A stretch of DNA of 34,216 nt from Candidatus Phocaeicola excrementigallinarum (GCA_019120125.1 DWVR01000032.1:1-34216), one strand, 5' to 3'; positions 1 to 9,563 are shown, counted from the stretch's first letter. The notes: generated by a model not told the origin, from the letters alone. Program-made: numbers and translations.

Positions 1-59
1 CGTTTTGACTAAAACATAAGGACGTTTTAATTAAAACGTCAAGACGTTTTGAATTGAGG
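1..59. repeat. 22-bp tandem palindromic repeat array, copy A (cut by window edge)
   Basis: Units begin GACGTTT and end AAACGTCAA or a variant of it, with period 22: a unit missing its first two bases at 1-20, a full unit at 21-42 and a degenerate partial unit at 43-59. Each full unit is itself an inverted repeat (GACGTTTT / AAAACGTC). The array may extend left of the window. It lies about 85 bp upstream of the -33 box of the tRNA-Glu promoter. A second copy is at 14521-14610, also upstream of a tRNA. I do not recognise the element. Confidence 0.8.
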
Positions 60-142
60 TGAAAAACTCCTTGTGGAGGGACGGACAGACGATGAAAAAA
101 CGATGAATAGTGAAGAAAAAGTGAAAAAAAAACCGGAAAAGT

Positions 143-173
143 TTTGTGGATTGAAAAAAATGCTCTATCTTTG
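143..173 (+). promoter_or_regulatory. Promoter of the tRNA-Glu/tRNA-Ser unit
   Basis: TTTG at 143-146 and TATCTTTG at 166-173 are separated by 19 bp, matching the Bacteroides sigma-ABfr consensus (TTTG, then TAnnTTTG). Just upstream (91-140) are A-tracts spaced roughly every 10-11 bp (GATGAAAAAA, TGAAGAAAAA, GTGAAAAAAA), which resemble an UP element or intrinsic bend. The -7 box is followed by CATCGC, as at the tRNA-Ser(TGA) promoter near 14411. Confidence 0.75.
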
Positions 174-228
174 CATCGCATTTGAGAAAAATGCTTCATT
201 CTTCTGCATGACGGAGATGAACAATTAT

Positions 229-301
229 GGCGCTTTCGTCTAGTGGCCTAGGACGCGGCCCTCTCACGGCTGAAACACGGGTTCGATTCCCGTATGCGCT
301 A
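229..301 (+). tRNA. tRNA-Glu (anticodon CTC)
   Basis: A 73-nt cloverleaf reads GAG codons. The anticodon stem CGGCC/GGCTG flanks the loop CTCTCAC, with CTC at 263-265. The T-arm is ACGGG-TTCGATT-CCCGT. The acceptor GGCGCTT pairs with ATGCGCT, with one wobble and one mismatch. CCA is not encoded. It lies 12 bp upstream of tRNA-Ser and is probably co-transcribed with it. Confidence 0.93.
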
Positions 302-313
302 CAATCGGTTACT

Positions 314-400
314 GGAAGTTTGGGTGAGTGGCTGAAACCAGCAGTTTGCTAAACTGCCGTACGGGCTACCGTACCGGGGGTTCGAATCCCCCAGCTTCCG
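314..400 (+). tRNA. tRNA-Ser (anticodon GCT)
   Basis: An 87-nt class II tRNA with a long variable arm (the hairpin around 359-375, GTACGG...CCGTAC). The anticodon stem GCAGT/ACTGC encloses TTGCTAA, with GCT at 348-350, decoding AGC/AGU. The acceptor GGAAGTT pairs with AGCTTCC; the discriminator is G. It is followed directly by a strong terminator hairpin. Confidence 0.95.
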
Positions 401-404
401 CAGT

Positions 405-448
405 AGGAGCCTTACAGGATTGTTGGAATTCTGTAAGGCTCCTGCTTG
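405..448 (+). terminator. Intrinsic terminator of the tRNA-Glu/Ser unit
   Basis: A perfect 13-bp inverted repeat, AGGAGCCTTACAG at 405-417 and CTGTAAGGCTCCT at 431-443, has a 13-nt loop and is followed by GCTTGTTTTG. It starts 5 nt after the tRNA-Ser 3' end. Confidence 0.8.
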
Positions 449-469
449 TTTTGTGTATTTGGAGTTTCC

Positions 470-514
470 GACGTGTTGGGACACGTCAGGAAGCCCTCCT
501 TGAGGGCCCTTCCT
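470..514 (-). terminator. Paired hairpins at the 3' end of the hybrid regulator gene
   Basis: Two adjacent hairpins overlap the last codons of the minus-strand regulator. One at 470-487 is a perfect 7-bp stem (GACGTGT/ACACGTC) with a 4-nt loop. One at 488-514 has stems AGGAAG/CTTCCT and CCCTC/GAGGG. There is no good U-run on either strand, so they may protect the 3' end or pause polymerase rather than act as a classic rho-independent terminator. Confidence 0.45.
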
Positions 515-3500
515 GTGGCTTCATCCCCTCTTTTTTGTATTGCGTGGGCGTCTTGCCTGTGTATTGTTTGAAAGCCGTACTGAAATAAGATGAGGTGGCG
601 AACCCGACTTTTTCTGCTATCTCACTGAATGGCATGGTAGTGGATGTAATCAGTTTAATGGCTTTTTCCATGCGTAGTTTGTTGATGTATTCATTGCCGC
701 CGATGCCGGTCAGTGCTTTCAGCTTGTTGTAAAAAGAAGCACGGCTCATGTGCATTTCCTGACATACGGTAGCGATGTCGAGATTGCAGTTGTCCAGATT
801 GTCGAGGATTATCTTGTTGAGTCTCAGTAGGAAAGTCTCGTCGGCCTTGCTGTATGTACTTTCTTCCGGGACGGGGATCGAGCCCGTCTGCAGGTAGCGT
901 TTTCTCATGTTTTCCTTGTCCTTCAGCCTGTTTCTGATCAGCTCCATCAATGTGTCTTCCTCGAAAGGTTTGGTCAGATAGGCGTCAGCCCCGTTCTTGT
1001 AGCCTTCTTTCTGGCTTTGTTCGTCGTCACGGGCTGTGAGCAGGATAACGGGAATATGGCTGATGTTGATGTCTTCCTTGATGTGCTGGCAGAGTTGGTA
1101 GCCGTTCATGCGTGGCATCATCACGTCGCTGATGACGATGTCTGGCATATGTTCTTTTGTCAGCCGTAAGGCGTCTTCCCCGTTGCTTGCCGCGATGGTT
1201 TCCTTGAAGAAATCTTTCAGGGCCGTCTGCAGGAATTCCCGCATTTCGGGTTGGTCTTCAGCAATCAGGATCCTATAGGCTGACGTGTTGAAGTTTTCCG
1301 TATCGGAGGATTGTACTGTGTCGTCACTGGTTATGAGTTCATTCAGATATGCTTTCGGGGGACTGACTATTTCCTCGTTCTCATGTCTTACGGGTAGGGT
1401 GAAATAGAATGTCGCGCCTTTTTTCTCGTTGTTATAGGCGCTGATTGTCCCTCCGTGCTGTTCGACAAGAATCTTGGAATACGACAGTCCGATACCGGTT
1501 CCCTCTTGTTCCCCTTCTCCCTGATAGAAACGCTTGAAGAGTTTTTCCTTGTCTACGTTCAGTCCTGTTCCTTGGTCGGAGATGCTGACACGCACATACT
1601 GTCCGGTCATTTCCGAGCTGACGGTTATCACGGAGTTCTGCGGACTGTGTTTCAGGGCATTCATGAGAAGATTGCTCAGAATGATGTTGCATTTGTCTTT
1701 GTCGAAGCTGATGTCTTTGATTTGCGGGTCGAACTTGCACCGGATGGTTACTTGTCCGGCCTCGCTTTCGTTGATAAAGTCCTGCACACAAAGCTGCAGC
1801 CATTCATTGAAGGGGTATGGATAGAGATGGAGCTTGTTTTCGCCTACTTCCATTTTTCGCACGTCCAGTACCATGTTGATGATTGATTTCATCCGTACGG
1901 ACTGGCGGTAGATGGCTTTAAGCGGCTGGTATTGGTCGTTGTCGGCATTGATTGACTTCAGAATGCGTTTGAGCGGCGCGCAGATCAGTGTCAGCGGGGT
2001 GCGCAGTTCGTGGCTGATGTTTATCAGGAAGCGGACTTTTTCCTCATATACTTGCCGCTCATGCTCTTTCATGGCCCATTGCAGCTTTCGTTCCTTTTGC
2101 TTGTAGGTCCTTCTGAAAAGGAAAGCGACTCCAAGAATAAATATGATGACACATCCGGAAGTGAACCACCATGTCTGATACCAAAGGGGAAGAATGGTGA
2201 CGGTGAGGATTTTCTTGTCCGGAATCCAGCTTCCGTCTTTAGCAGTGCATGAGGCCAGCACCTTATAGGTGCCGGGCATCTGGGTCCGCATGATGAATTC
2301 AGGCTGGTATGTTTCCGTATATGTGTTGTCTAGTCCTTCGATGCGGAATCGGTAGAGACGTTGGCGGAAGATATCCTCTTCTTTGGCCATGATCTGTATG
2401 GCCACATTGCTGTTTCTTGAGATGGAAAGCATGTCCTGATGCCTTTTCATTTTCCCGTTGACTGATTTCCCGTTGACGATGATGTCGGAAAGTTGCAGTT
2501 CGGGGTGGCTTACCACGTCCGCCTTATGGTCGTCTGAAATGTATAGCAACCCTTTCACACCTCCCAGACAGACGCTTTTGTCGTTCAACACCAGTTGGGC
2601 GCGAGGGATGTATTCATTGGGCAGTACTCCGTCGGACTCACCGTAGAGGATGAATCTTTTTTTCTGCGGCGAATAAGAGAAAAGCATGTTTTCCGCGCCG
2701 ATCAGAATCTTGTCCGGTGTATGGAAGAGTACGGTTGACACGTCAGTGAACAGGCTGGTCTCTATTGATGTGACCTCTTTGCTGGAAAGGTCGAGCCGTT
2801 TCAGGCCATAGTTGGTACCTATCCAGAAATGTCCGTTCCGGTCATAGGCGACAGAGTTGACGGTGACGGCGCGGGGAAAGATGTACAGGGTCTTTAGGGA
2901 CGAGGTGGCATGATCCAGTATGAATATTCTTCTGGAATCAAACAGATAGGTCTGGTTGGCATCGCTTGATATGGCCTGAAGGCTTCCCCAGCTTATCGGA
3001 TTCTCTTTTTCCTCACGGGCTATGCTGAAGGTGTTTTCTTTGATGTGGTAGATGTACAGATGATTGCTCAAGAAAAGAATCGTATTAGGCGTGTTACGGT
3101 GCAAATACACTGAGTATCCTCTTTGTGAGATGGTGTGTGAGGTGTTCTCATCAATAACCTGAAACGGTGTTTTTGTTCCGTCGGCAGGGTTGAATATGAA
3201 TATGCCTTCCGCGAAGGCCGAATAAATCAGTCTGCTTTGGGTAAAGTCACAGATGGATGTGACTTTGTCACCTACAGTCGGTGGGTAATGCGTAAATGTT
3301 TCTGTCGCAGAATCAAAGCGGTTGATTCCTCCTCCGTCTGTCCCGACCCACACTTGTCCGTCTTTTCCTTCATAAAGGCTGATGGCGATGTTATGGCTCA
3401 ATCCGAAAGGATAGCCGAGCGGTACGTCCGAGTAGGTTTTCATGGACACTTCGCGCATGTTGATGAGCCCGTTGTAGACACCTCCCATCCAGATGTTGTC

Positions 3501-4442
3501 ATACTGGTCGCAATACAGGCAGTTGATGGAGTTGGTGGGCAGTGAATAGAGCTTGTCGCCCGCCGTGTGCTTCAAGTGGGAAAAACGGTTCTTTTCCACA
3601 TCAAGGATGTTGATGCCTCCTCCGTCAGTTCCCAGCCAGATCTGTCCGTCTCTTTCCGTGATGCATAATACGATGTCGTTGCTCAGCCGTGAATTGTCGA
3701 CCCTGTAGGATGCGATCAGTTTTCCGTCGGGAGAGAAACAGCGTAGTCCTTGGTAGTAAGGGGCTATCCATATCCGCTGCTTGGAATCTATATACAAGTC
3801 TGATATCTCTTTCCCGCAACCGAAACGGGAGGAGTCTGTTTTCCCGCTTTTCAGATTGATGGTGTAGATTCCCTGCCATCTGCTGCAGCAAAGCAGATAC
3901 CCTGATTGTGTGACAGCCAGACGTGCGATCTCAAACCGTTCGTCACACGGAAGTTCATACAGCATTTTCAGTGTTTTTGTCTTGTTGTCGTAAGAATAGA
4001 CTTCGTTGGTCCCTCCCAGAATGACGTTTTGGCCGTGAATGCAGGCGGAATAGGCCATGCAGGTCTTGCCTTGCGGGTTTTTCAATATGGAAAAGCTGTC
4101 TTTGTTGTAGTTGTATCGGGCGACTCCTCTGTCTGTAAGGATCCACAGGTTATGCAGCGAATCTTCAATAATCTGATAGATGTAGTTCCCGGGGAGTGAG
4201 TTGTCGTCATCGTCTTTGTGGGTGTATCTTTTCTGTTCATGTCCGTCGAAACGTCCGAGGCCGAATTTCGTGCCTGTCCAGATAAATCCTTTCGTGTCGG
4301 AGGAAATACAGTTGAGTGTGGTGGGGAGGCCGGTGCCCAGCTGGATTTGTTTATAGATGTAGTGCTTGCCGTAAAGTGATGTCGGCAGGAGAAGCGACAC
4401 GGCAGACAGAAAGCTCAGGAATATATATTTATATGTTTTCAT
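486..4442 (-). CDS. Hybrid two-component system sensor/regulator (PUL regulator)
   Basis: About 1318 residues. It senses a glycan in the periplasm and controls transcription of the adjacent susCD genes. In order: signal peptide; two seven-bladed Reg_prop propellers (about 25-660, with repeated IWxGTxGGGI-type blades); Y_Y_Y domain (about 690-750); one membrane helix (about 757-776); histidine kinase with phospho-acceptor His811 in NISHELRTP; HATPase with an N-box (NLLMNALKHSP); receiver with phospho-acceptor Asp1106 in ISDVMMPRMNG and the conserved Lys in LTKPF; and a C-terminal AraC-type double helix-turn-helix. All key residues are present, so it looks functional. An in-frame ATG 33 nt upstream exists, but the start at 4442 gives a clean signal peptide (MKTYKYIFLSFLSAVSLLLP). 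It is divergent from susC. The inducing glycan cannot be read from the sequence. Confidence 0.96.
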   Translation of the reverse strand: MKTYKYIFLSFLSAVSLLLPTSLYGKHYIYKQIQLGTGLPTTLNCISSDTKGFIWTGTKFGLGRFDGHEQKRYTHKDDDDNSLPGNYIYQIIEDSLHNLWILTDRGVARYNYNKDSFSILKNPQGKTCMAYSACIHGQNVILGGTNEVYSYDNKTKTLKMLYELPCDERFEIARLAVTQSGYLLCCSRWQGIYTINLKSGKTDSSRFGCGKEISDLYIDSKQRIWIAPYYQGLRCFSPDGKLIASYRVDNSRLSNDIVLCITERDGQIWLGTDGGGINILDVEKNRFSHLKHTAGDKLYSLPTNSINCLYCDQYDNIWMGGVYNGLINMREVSMKTYSDVPLGYPFGLSHNIAISLYEGKDGQVWVGTDGGGINRFDSATETFTHYPPTVGDKVTSICDFTQSRLIYSAFAEGIFIFNPADGTKTPFQVIDENTSHTISQRGYSVYLHRNTPNTILFLSNHLYIYHIKENTFSIAREEKENPISWGSLQAISSDANQTYLFDSRRIFILDHATSSLKTLYIFPRAVTVNSVAYDRNGHFWIGTNYGLKRLDLSSKEVTSIETSLFTDVSTVLFHTPDKILIGAENMLFSYSPQKKRFILYGESDGVLPNEYIPRAQLVLNDKSVCLGGVKGLLYISDDHKADVVSHPELQLSDIIVNGKSVNGKMKRHQDMLSISRNSNVAIQIMAKEEDIFRQRLYRFRIEGLDNTYTETYQPEFIMRTQMPGTYKVLASCTAKDGSWIPDKKILTVTILPLWYQTWWFTSGCVIIFILGVAFLFRRTYKQKERKLQWAMKEHERQVYEEKVRFLINISHELRTPLTLICAPLKRILKSINADNDQYQPLKAIYRQSVRMKSIINMVLDVRKMEVGENKLHLYPYPFNEWLQLCVQDFINESEAGQVTIRCKFDPQIKDISFDKDKCNIILSNLLMNALKHSPQNSVITVSSEMTGQYVRVSISDQGTGLNVDKEKLFKRFYQGEGEQEGTGIGLSYSKILVEQHGGTISAYNNEKKGATFYFTLPVRHENEEIVSPPKAYLNELITSDDTVQSSDTENFNTSAYRILIAEDQPEMREFLQTALKDFFKETIAASNGEDALRLTKEHMPDIVISDVMMPRMNGYQLCQHIKEDINISHIPVILLTARDDEQSQKEGYKNGADAYLTKPFEEDTLMELIRNRLKDKENMRKRYLQTGSIPVPEESTYSKADETFLLRLNKIILDNLDNCNLDIATVCQEMHMSRASFYNKLKALTGIGGNEYINKLRMEKAIKLITSTTMPFSEIAEKVGFATSSYFSTAFKQYTGKTPTQYKKEGMKPQEGPSRRAS

Positions 4443-4514
4443 GTTGACAGTCCGGTTTGTATAAGTGCGTCTCATAGTTTTGGAGAACGATTGTCATTCC
4501 GTCTTTGGTAATAG

Positions 4515-4522
4515 CAAAGATA
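4515..4522 (-). promoter_or_regulatory. Probable -7 box of the hybrid regulator gene
   Basis: The minus strand reads TATCTTTG here, a perfect -7 box, about 73 bp before the chosen start codon. No clear TTTG stands 19 bp upstream, so activity may be weak or activator-assisted. The whole 4443-4793 gap between the divergent genes holds only regulatory DNA. Confidence 0.45.
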
Positions 4523-4688
4523 ACGTTTCATTTTGATTTCCTTTCATGTTTGAATGTTTTTTTGGCGGTTTTTCTTGTCTGTCCGGTTTTATAGACGGAA
4601 TCTTCAGACTTTCAATTTTGTCTACGATGCTTTTAAAAATGGCTAAAAAGGGGCATGATAGTTTTATTTGAAAAATAAATAATCGTTT

Positions 4689-4771
4689 TTTGAAGCAGAT
4701 GAGGTGGTTGCCGGCTTATTTTTGTGATGAGGCGGACGGAGAATGTCGGCCGTGGAATTGAATTATTTTTG
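4689..4771 (+). promoter_or_regulatory. Candidate promoter region of susC
   Basis: Two TAnnTTTG matches (TATTTTTG at 4717-4724 and at 4764-4771) lie upstream of the susC start at 4794. TTTG at 4689-4692 is 24 bp from the first box, longer than the usual 19. The imperfect spacing fits a promoter needing activation by the adjacent hybrid regulator, but no operator repeat could be singled out. Confidence 0.35.
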
Positions 4772-4793
4772 TTGCACTTTAATTCTTTACTTA

Positions 4794-7793
4794 ATGAAAA
4801 CGGAGAAAGAAAATTTGTTTAAAGCAATCCCGTTGGCGATGGGATTGCTTTGTGTGGGGGGGAATGTGTTTGCCGATCCCGTTACCACGCCTGTTGAATA
4901 TGCGGTAAACCAGCGGCAGAATCAGGTGACAGGCATTGTAAGAGATGCCAGCGGAGAGCCGTTGATTGGAGTGAGTGTCGTGGAAAAGGGGAATAAGAAC
5001 AACGGCACCGTGACCGACCTTGACGGGCGGTTTGAGTTGAGGGTCTCTTCTGACGCTACGTTGGTGTTCTCTTATATCGGCTATAAGGGAAGTGAGATGG
5101 CCATAAACGGCAGGAGGAGTATCTCGGTGATGATGGAAAGCGACAGTGAGGCACTTGATGAAGTGGTTGTTATCGGTTATGGTACTGTCCGTAAGGCCGA
5201 TCTGGCAGGTTCTGTCGCGGTAATGGACAGCAAACAGTTCAAGGACCAGCCGGTGACCCGTATTGAGGACGCGCTGCAGGGACGTATGTCGGGTATCTCT
5301 GTCATGTCGAGCGGTGTGCCCGGGGGTGACCTGAAAATCCGTGTGCGTGGCGCCAGCTCCATCAATAAGTCGAATGACCCGCTGTATGTGGTGGACGGCA
5401 TTGTCCGTACCAGTGGACTGGAAGGTATCAATCCGGAGGACATCCAGAGCATCCAGGTCTTGAAGGATGCGTCATCTACCGCTATATACGGTTCCCGTGG
5501 TGCCAACGGTGTGGTTCTTGTGACGACAAAGACCGGTAAGGCGGGACAGACACAGGTCGTGTTCGATGCCAATGTCGGCATTTCGAACGCATACCATATC
5601 CCTGAAGTGATGGGGACGCAGGAGTACGCCCAGGCGTTGGTGGATTATCAGGGAATTGACCGCAGTGCGCTGGCCGGCTATCTTGACGGCAGCAATCCGG
5701 GCATTGACTGGATGGACCAGCTGTTGCGTACCGGTGTGACGCAGAATTACAAGCTGGCCATATCCAAAGGTAACGAGGATACGCAGTTTTATGTGTCGGC
5801 CAACTATCTGAAAGCAAACGGAGTCATTACGGACACTGATTTCGAACGCTATTCCGTGAAGGCCAATGTGCATTCAAAATTGTATAAATGGCTGGAGCTG
5901 ATAGCTGACGTAAACTTGTCTCAAAGTAACGGCTCGGGAGCGGGATTCAACCAGAATCAGGACAATCCGCTGTGGGTAGGCCTGAATTATTCGCCGACCA
6001 TGGAGATGTATAATGAGACGGGCGACTTTAACAATGACCCGTACAACAATATCCAGAACAATCCTTACGGTACTCTTCACGGGAACCTGAATGACCGTAA
6101 GCGCAGTGTGGTGAGCGGGCATATCGACCTGAAGTTCAATATAGCCAAGGGACTGACTTTTACCACGACCAACGGTATCGACTATTCTGACCGCAAGGGG
6201 TATACTTTTTCTTCAACTCGTGTGCAGCCGCAGAACGGAATGACGAACAGTGACCGGTATAATCTGGTGTTGCAGACAACGAACAACTTGACTTATACAG
6301 GCCGTTGGGACAAGCACTCATTGACGGCTACCGGTGTCTGGGAGGCGACTTCTGCAGAGACCCGTTATATGGATATATCGGGGAACAACCTTTCGGCGGA
6401 ACAGGTAGGATACTGGGATGTGAAGAACGCGCTGACACGTGACGCGAGCAACAGCTACAGCAAATGGAACCTGCTTTCCGGTGTGGCGCGTGTGATGTAT
6501 AATTACGGTGACAGATATATGCTGACGGCTACGTTCCGTGCCGACGGAAGCTCTCGTTTCACGAATGACAAGTGGGGGTATTTCCCGTCAATCGCGGCTG
6601 CATGGACAGTGACCAACGAGGATTTCATGAAGGATGTGAAATGGCTCAGTGACTTGAAGATCCGCGCCAGCTACGGTATCATCGGAAACCAGGATATTGA
6701 TCCGTATTCAACGTTGGGACTGATGGAAAGCACTTCGTTCAATTTCGGTACAGGAACTACTTATACCGGTTATTGGGGGAACGGTATTGCTACACCTGAT
6801 CTGACATGGGAAAAGGTGAAACAGTTTGACTTGGGAGTGGACCTCGGTTTCTTCGACAACCGTCTGGCCGTGACTGTGGACTATTTCGACAAGCGTACCT
6901 CTGATGCTTTGCTGAGACGCACGGCTCCTAACTATGTGGGAGGTACTACATACTGGGTGAATGCCGGAGAGGTAAGCAACAAAGGCGTGGATCTGTCGAT
7001 TACGGGGCGCATCATCCAGAACAATGACCTGCAATGGACCAGTACCCTCAACGGCAGTTATCTGAAGAATGAGGTAACCAGGCTGACCGCTGAGGAACCG
7101 ATAATCTATGGTGCCAGTCCTTCTCCAGGAACCGTTGATCCGGCTACTATCATCAAGGAAGGCGAAGCCATCGGTACATTCTACGGTTATCGTTGGGCTG
7201 GTCTGGTGAAGAATGAGAACGGTCAGTTTGTGGATTCTTACTATACAAAAGACGGGCAGGTGACCACCAATCCGTCCGGTGAGGACCGCGTGGTGCTGGG
7301 ATGTTCGAATCCGGATTTCACCTTGGGATGGAACAATACCATTACTTACAAGAACTGGGATTTCAACGTGTTCTTCAATGCGGCGTTCGGCGCGCAGCGT
7401 CTGAATCTTGTCAATTTTGCCATGAATTCCATGGTAGGAGCCTCCAGATTCGTGACGGCAAGTGACTATTTTGCCAATGTGGGGACTACCATGGCCACTC
7501 CGGGGGCTTCGACCAGCAATTACGGAAACTCAAGCAAGTGGCTTGAGAACGCGGACTATCTGCGTTGTGAGAACATCAGTATCGCTTATACATTGCCGCG
7601 CGCGTTGACCAGATTCGCCGATATCCGTATTTCCTTGTCGGCGCAGAATCTGTTTACTGTCACAGGCTACAAAGGCATCGACCCGGCAGGAGCGTCATTC
7701 AGTGCCAGCAGTGTGGACGTGGACAACGGTATGGACATGGGAGCTTATCCCAATCCGCGTACTTTCTCCATCGGTGTGCGTATGAATTTCTAG
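4794..7793 (+). CDS. SusC-family TonB-dependent outer-membrane glycan importer
   Basis: About 999 residues. It forms the outer-membrane barrel that, with its SusD lid, imports oligosaccharide using TonB energy. Visible features: signal peptide (1-28, ending VFA-D); carboxypeptidase-regulatory-like domain (about 44-115, VTGIVRDASGEPLIGV); TonB-box-like DEVVVIGYG (122-130); plug domain with LQGRMSGISV, IRVRGASSINKSNDPLYVVDG and DASSTAIYGSRGANGVVLVTTK; then the barrel, ending in the terminal Phe of GVRMNF. There is no STN domain, consistent with control by a hybrid two-component system rather than sigma/anti-sigma. An upstream ATG at 4743 would add 17 residues without improving the signal peptide, so 4794 is preferred. 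susD follows after 31 bp. Confidence 0.96.
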   Translation: MKTEKENLFKAIPLAMGLLCVGGNVFADPVTTPVEYAVNQRQNQVTGIVRDASGEPLIGVSVVEKGNKNNGTVTDLDGRFELRVSSDATLVFSYIGYKGSEMAINGRRSISVMMESDSEALDEVVVIGYGTVRKADLAGSVAVMDSKQFKDQPVTRIEDALQGRMSGISVMSSGVPGGDLKIRVRGASSINKSNDPLYVVDGIVRTSGLEGINPEDIQSIQVLKDASSTAIYGSRGANGVVLVTTKTGKAGQTQVVFDANVGISNAYHIPEVMGTQEYAQALVDYQGIDRSALAGYLDGSNPGIDWMDQLLRTGVTQNYKLAISKGNEDTQFYVSANYLKANGVITDTDFERYSVKANVHSKLYKWLELIADVNLSQSNGSGAGFNQNQDNPLWVGLNYSPTMEMYNETGDFNNDPYNNIQNNPYGTLHGNLNDRKRSVVSGHIDLKFNIAKGLTFTTTNGIDYSDRKGYTFSSTRVQPQNGMTNSDRYNLVLQTTNNLTYTGRWDKHSLTATGVWEATSAETRYMDISGNNLSAEQVGYWDVKNALTRDASNSYSKWNLLSGVARVMYNYGDRYMLTATFRADGSSRFTNDKWGYFPSIAAAWTVTNEDFMKDVKWLSDLKIRASYGIIGNQDIDPYSTLGLMESTSFNFGTGTTYTGYWGNGIATPDLTWEKVKQFDLGVDLGFFDNRLAVTVDYFDKRTSDALLRRTAPNYVGGTTYWVNAGEVSNKGVDLSITGRIIQNNDLQWTSTLNGSYLKNEVTRLTAEEPIIYGASPSPGTVDPATIIKEGEAIGTFYGYRWAGLVKNENGQFVDSYYTKDGQVTTNPSGEDRVVLGCSNPDFTLGWNNTITYKNWDFNVFFNAAFGAQRLNLVNFAMNSMVGASRFVTASDYFANVGTTMATPGASTSNYGNSSKWLENADYLRCENISIAYTLPRALTRFADIRISLSAQNLFTVTGYKGIDPAGASFSASSVDVDNGMDMGAYPNPRTFSIGVRMNF

Positions 7794-7824
7794 TAACTAA
7801 CCATATTAATCTTCAGAAACAGAT

Positions 7825-9498
7825 ATGAGAACAAAAATATTTCTAGGTTGTTTGTTGGCGGCTACTCTGGCAAGCACCTCTTGCAGTGATTTCCTTACGG
7901 AGGACCCTAAAGGAAAACTGACTCCGTCCAACTATTTTGTCTCGCAGGACGCGTTGGATGCCAGCATCTATTCTTTGTACACGAAAGTAAACGGCACCCA
8001 AGCGTTTACCAACATGATGTATCCGCAATGGCAAGGAGACGACATGACTGCCAATCCGGGTTCCAATAAGCAGGCGGTGGCTGAGCTCGACGCGTTCAGC
8101 GCCAACAACAACAACAAAGGGGTGCAGGACGCATGGTCAAGGCATTATCTTGTCATCAAGGCGGCCAACCTTATTCTTGCGAATGCCGGCGAGACTCCGG
8201 TAAGTGAGGACGAAATCAATATAGCGTTGGGCCAGGCCCATTTCTGGCGTGCCTACTCTTATTATTATCTGGTGCGTTTGTTCGGGCCATTACCCCTTGT
8301 CACATCTCCTGAAGAATTGAGCAATGACATGACATTGTCATCGGTGGAGGAGGTGTACAAATTGATTGTGGATGACCTGACCGCGGCTGAGGGGATGCTT
8401 CCTACCGGTTATTCGACTGCTCCCCGCAATCATGACGGAGTGGATGCTTATGTGACCAAACAGGCCGTACAGTCCACTTTGGCGGCGGTGTACATGTCTA
8501 TGGCCGGTTATCCGCTGAATAAGACGGAGTATTACGCCCAGGCGGCGGCGAAGGCAAAGGAGGTGATTGACCGGGAAAACGAGTATGGGTTCTATCTTGA
8601 CAGTGACTGGAGCCATGTGTATTCCATGGGGCATAACTACAATAAAGAGACAGTGCTTGGCATCGATTATTCGCCGGTCGTTGATTGGGCTACAGACTCT
8701 CAGCTTTCTTCCTGCAATCGTTTTGAAAGTCTCGGCGATGGCGGTTGGGGCGATGCCTGGGGTGAGATCGCTTTCTGGAAACGTTTTCCGGAAGGACCCC
8801 GTAAGAATGCCGTTTATGCGCCGAAAATCACTTTCCAGGAGGGAACCACTATTACCAGGGCTGTGGACTGGTGGGCATTGAATGACGACGGCACACCGGT
8901 TGTGGCGGAGTATCATCCGATGTTTACCGTATTTTCCACTAATTGCGACCCGGGCAGCACGAATGTGGAACTGGCACAGCCGTATGATTATATGCAGCCG
9001 AACTATACGGGAATGTGTAACGGGCACCGTCATCGTGTGATCCGTTATTCGGAAGTGTTGCTGTGGTATGCGGAAAGTGCCGCCCGCTCGGGGGCCGGCG
9101 ATCTGAGTCTGGCCAGACAGTGCCTGAAGCGTGTCCGTGAGCGTGCCGCGAACGATCCTCAGAATGTCACGCTGGGTGACGGCTCTGTCGTAAATATCGA
9201 CAATATGACGGCTGAACAGCTGGCTGAGGCATGCTATATCGAGCATGGCTGGGAAGTCGCGGGCTATTGGGTGGCGATGGTGACCCGGCGTTCGGACGAG
9301 TTCCGTATGAACGAGTTGAAAAAGAACTTTGATTTCCGCGTGGCCAATCCGGGAGTGGAGGTGGTTCCGGGAATCGTAGCCAAGGAAGGTGTGGCTGTCA
9401 CGAGAACCACATGGGAAGGCGACAACAGCATCTATATTCCTTATCCGGACACGGAAGTGGAGAAGAATCCTAACCTGAACAGGGATCTGATGAAGTGA
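7825..9498 (+). CDS. SusD/RagB-family surface glycan-binding lipoprotein
   Basis: 557 residues. It is the surface lid and glycan-binding partner of the SusC encoded just upstream. A lipoprotein signal ends in STSC with Cys20 as the lipidated residue, followed by acidic residues (SDFLTEDP) compatible with Bacteroidetes lipoprotein surface export. The N-terminal DFLTEDPKGKLTPSNYF, the helical TPR region (ALGQAHFWRAYSYYYLVRLFGPLPLVT) and the C-terminal RHRVIRYSEVLLWYAESAARSG are typical of the RagB/SusD family. Length is normal. A terminator hairpin begins 30 bp after the stop. Ligand specificity is not readable. Confidence 0.96.
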   Translation: MRTKIFLGCLLAATLASTSCSDFLTEDPKGKLTPSNYFVSQDALDASIYSLYTKVNGTQAFTNMMYPQWQGDDMTANPGSNKQAVAELDAFSANNNNKGVQDAWSRHYLVIKAANLILANAGETPVSEDEINIALGQAHFWRAYSYYYLVRLFGPLPLVTSPEELSNDMTLSSVEEVYKLIVDDLTAAEGMLPTGYSTAPRNHDGVDAYVTKQAVQSTLAAVYMSMAGYPLNKTEYYAQAAAKAKEVIDRENEYGFYLDSDWSHVYSMGHNYNKETVLGIDYSPVVDWATDSQLSSCNRFESLGDGGWGDAWGEIAFWKRFPEGPRKNAVYAPKITFQEGTTITRAVDWWALNDDGTPVVAEYHPMFTVFSTNCDPGSTNVELAQPYDYMQPNYTGMCNGHRHRVIRYSEVLLWYAESAARSGAGDLSLARQCLKRVRERAANDPQNVTLGDGSVVNIDNMTAEQLAEACYIEHGWEVAGYWVAMVTRRSDEFRMNELKKNFDFRVANPGVEVVPGIVAKEGVAVTRTTWEGDNSIYIPYPDTEVEKNPNLNRDLMK

Positions 9499-9527
9499 TT
9501 CGATAGGTATATGCAGATAAATTTTTT

Positions 9528-9563
9528 GGGCCGGAATGTCCTTTGGGTTCCGGCCCATTTTTA
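9528..9563 (+). terminator. Intrinsic terminator after susD, overlapping the next promoter
   Basis: GGGCCGGAA (9528-9536) and TTCCGGCCC (9548-9556) form a perfect 9-bp stem with an 11-nt loop, followed by ATTTTTAT. The loop holds the TTTG that serves as the -33 box for the next gene. Confidence 0.75.

Noticed and set aside
8338-9558. Long open frame (406 codons) antisense to susD
   Set aside because: It lies wholly opposite a clear SusD gene, its translation has no recognisable domain, and it is His/Arg/Ile-rich as expected from reading the complement of a GC3-biased gene.
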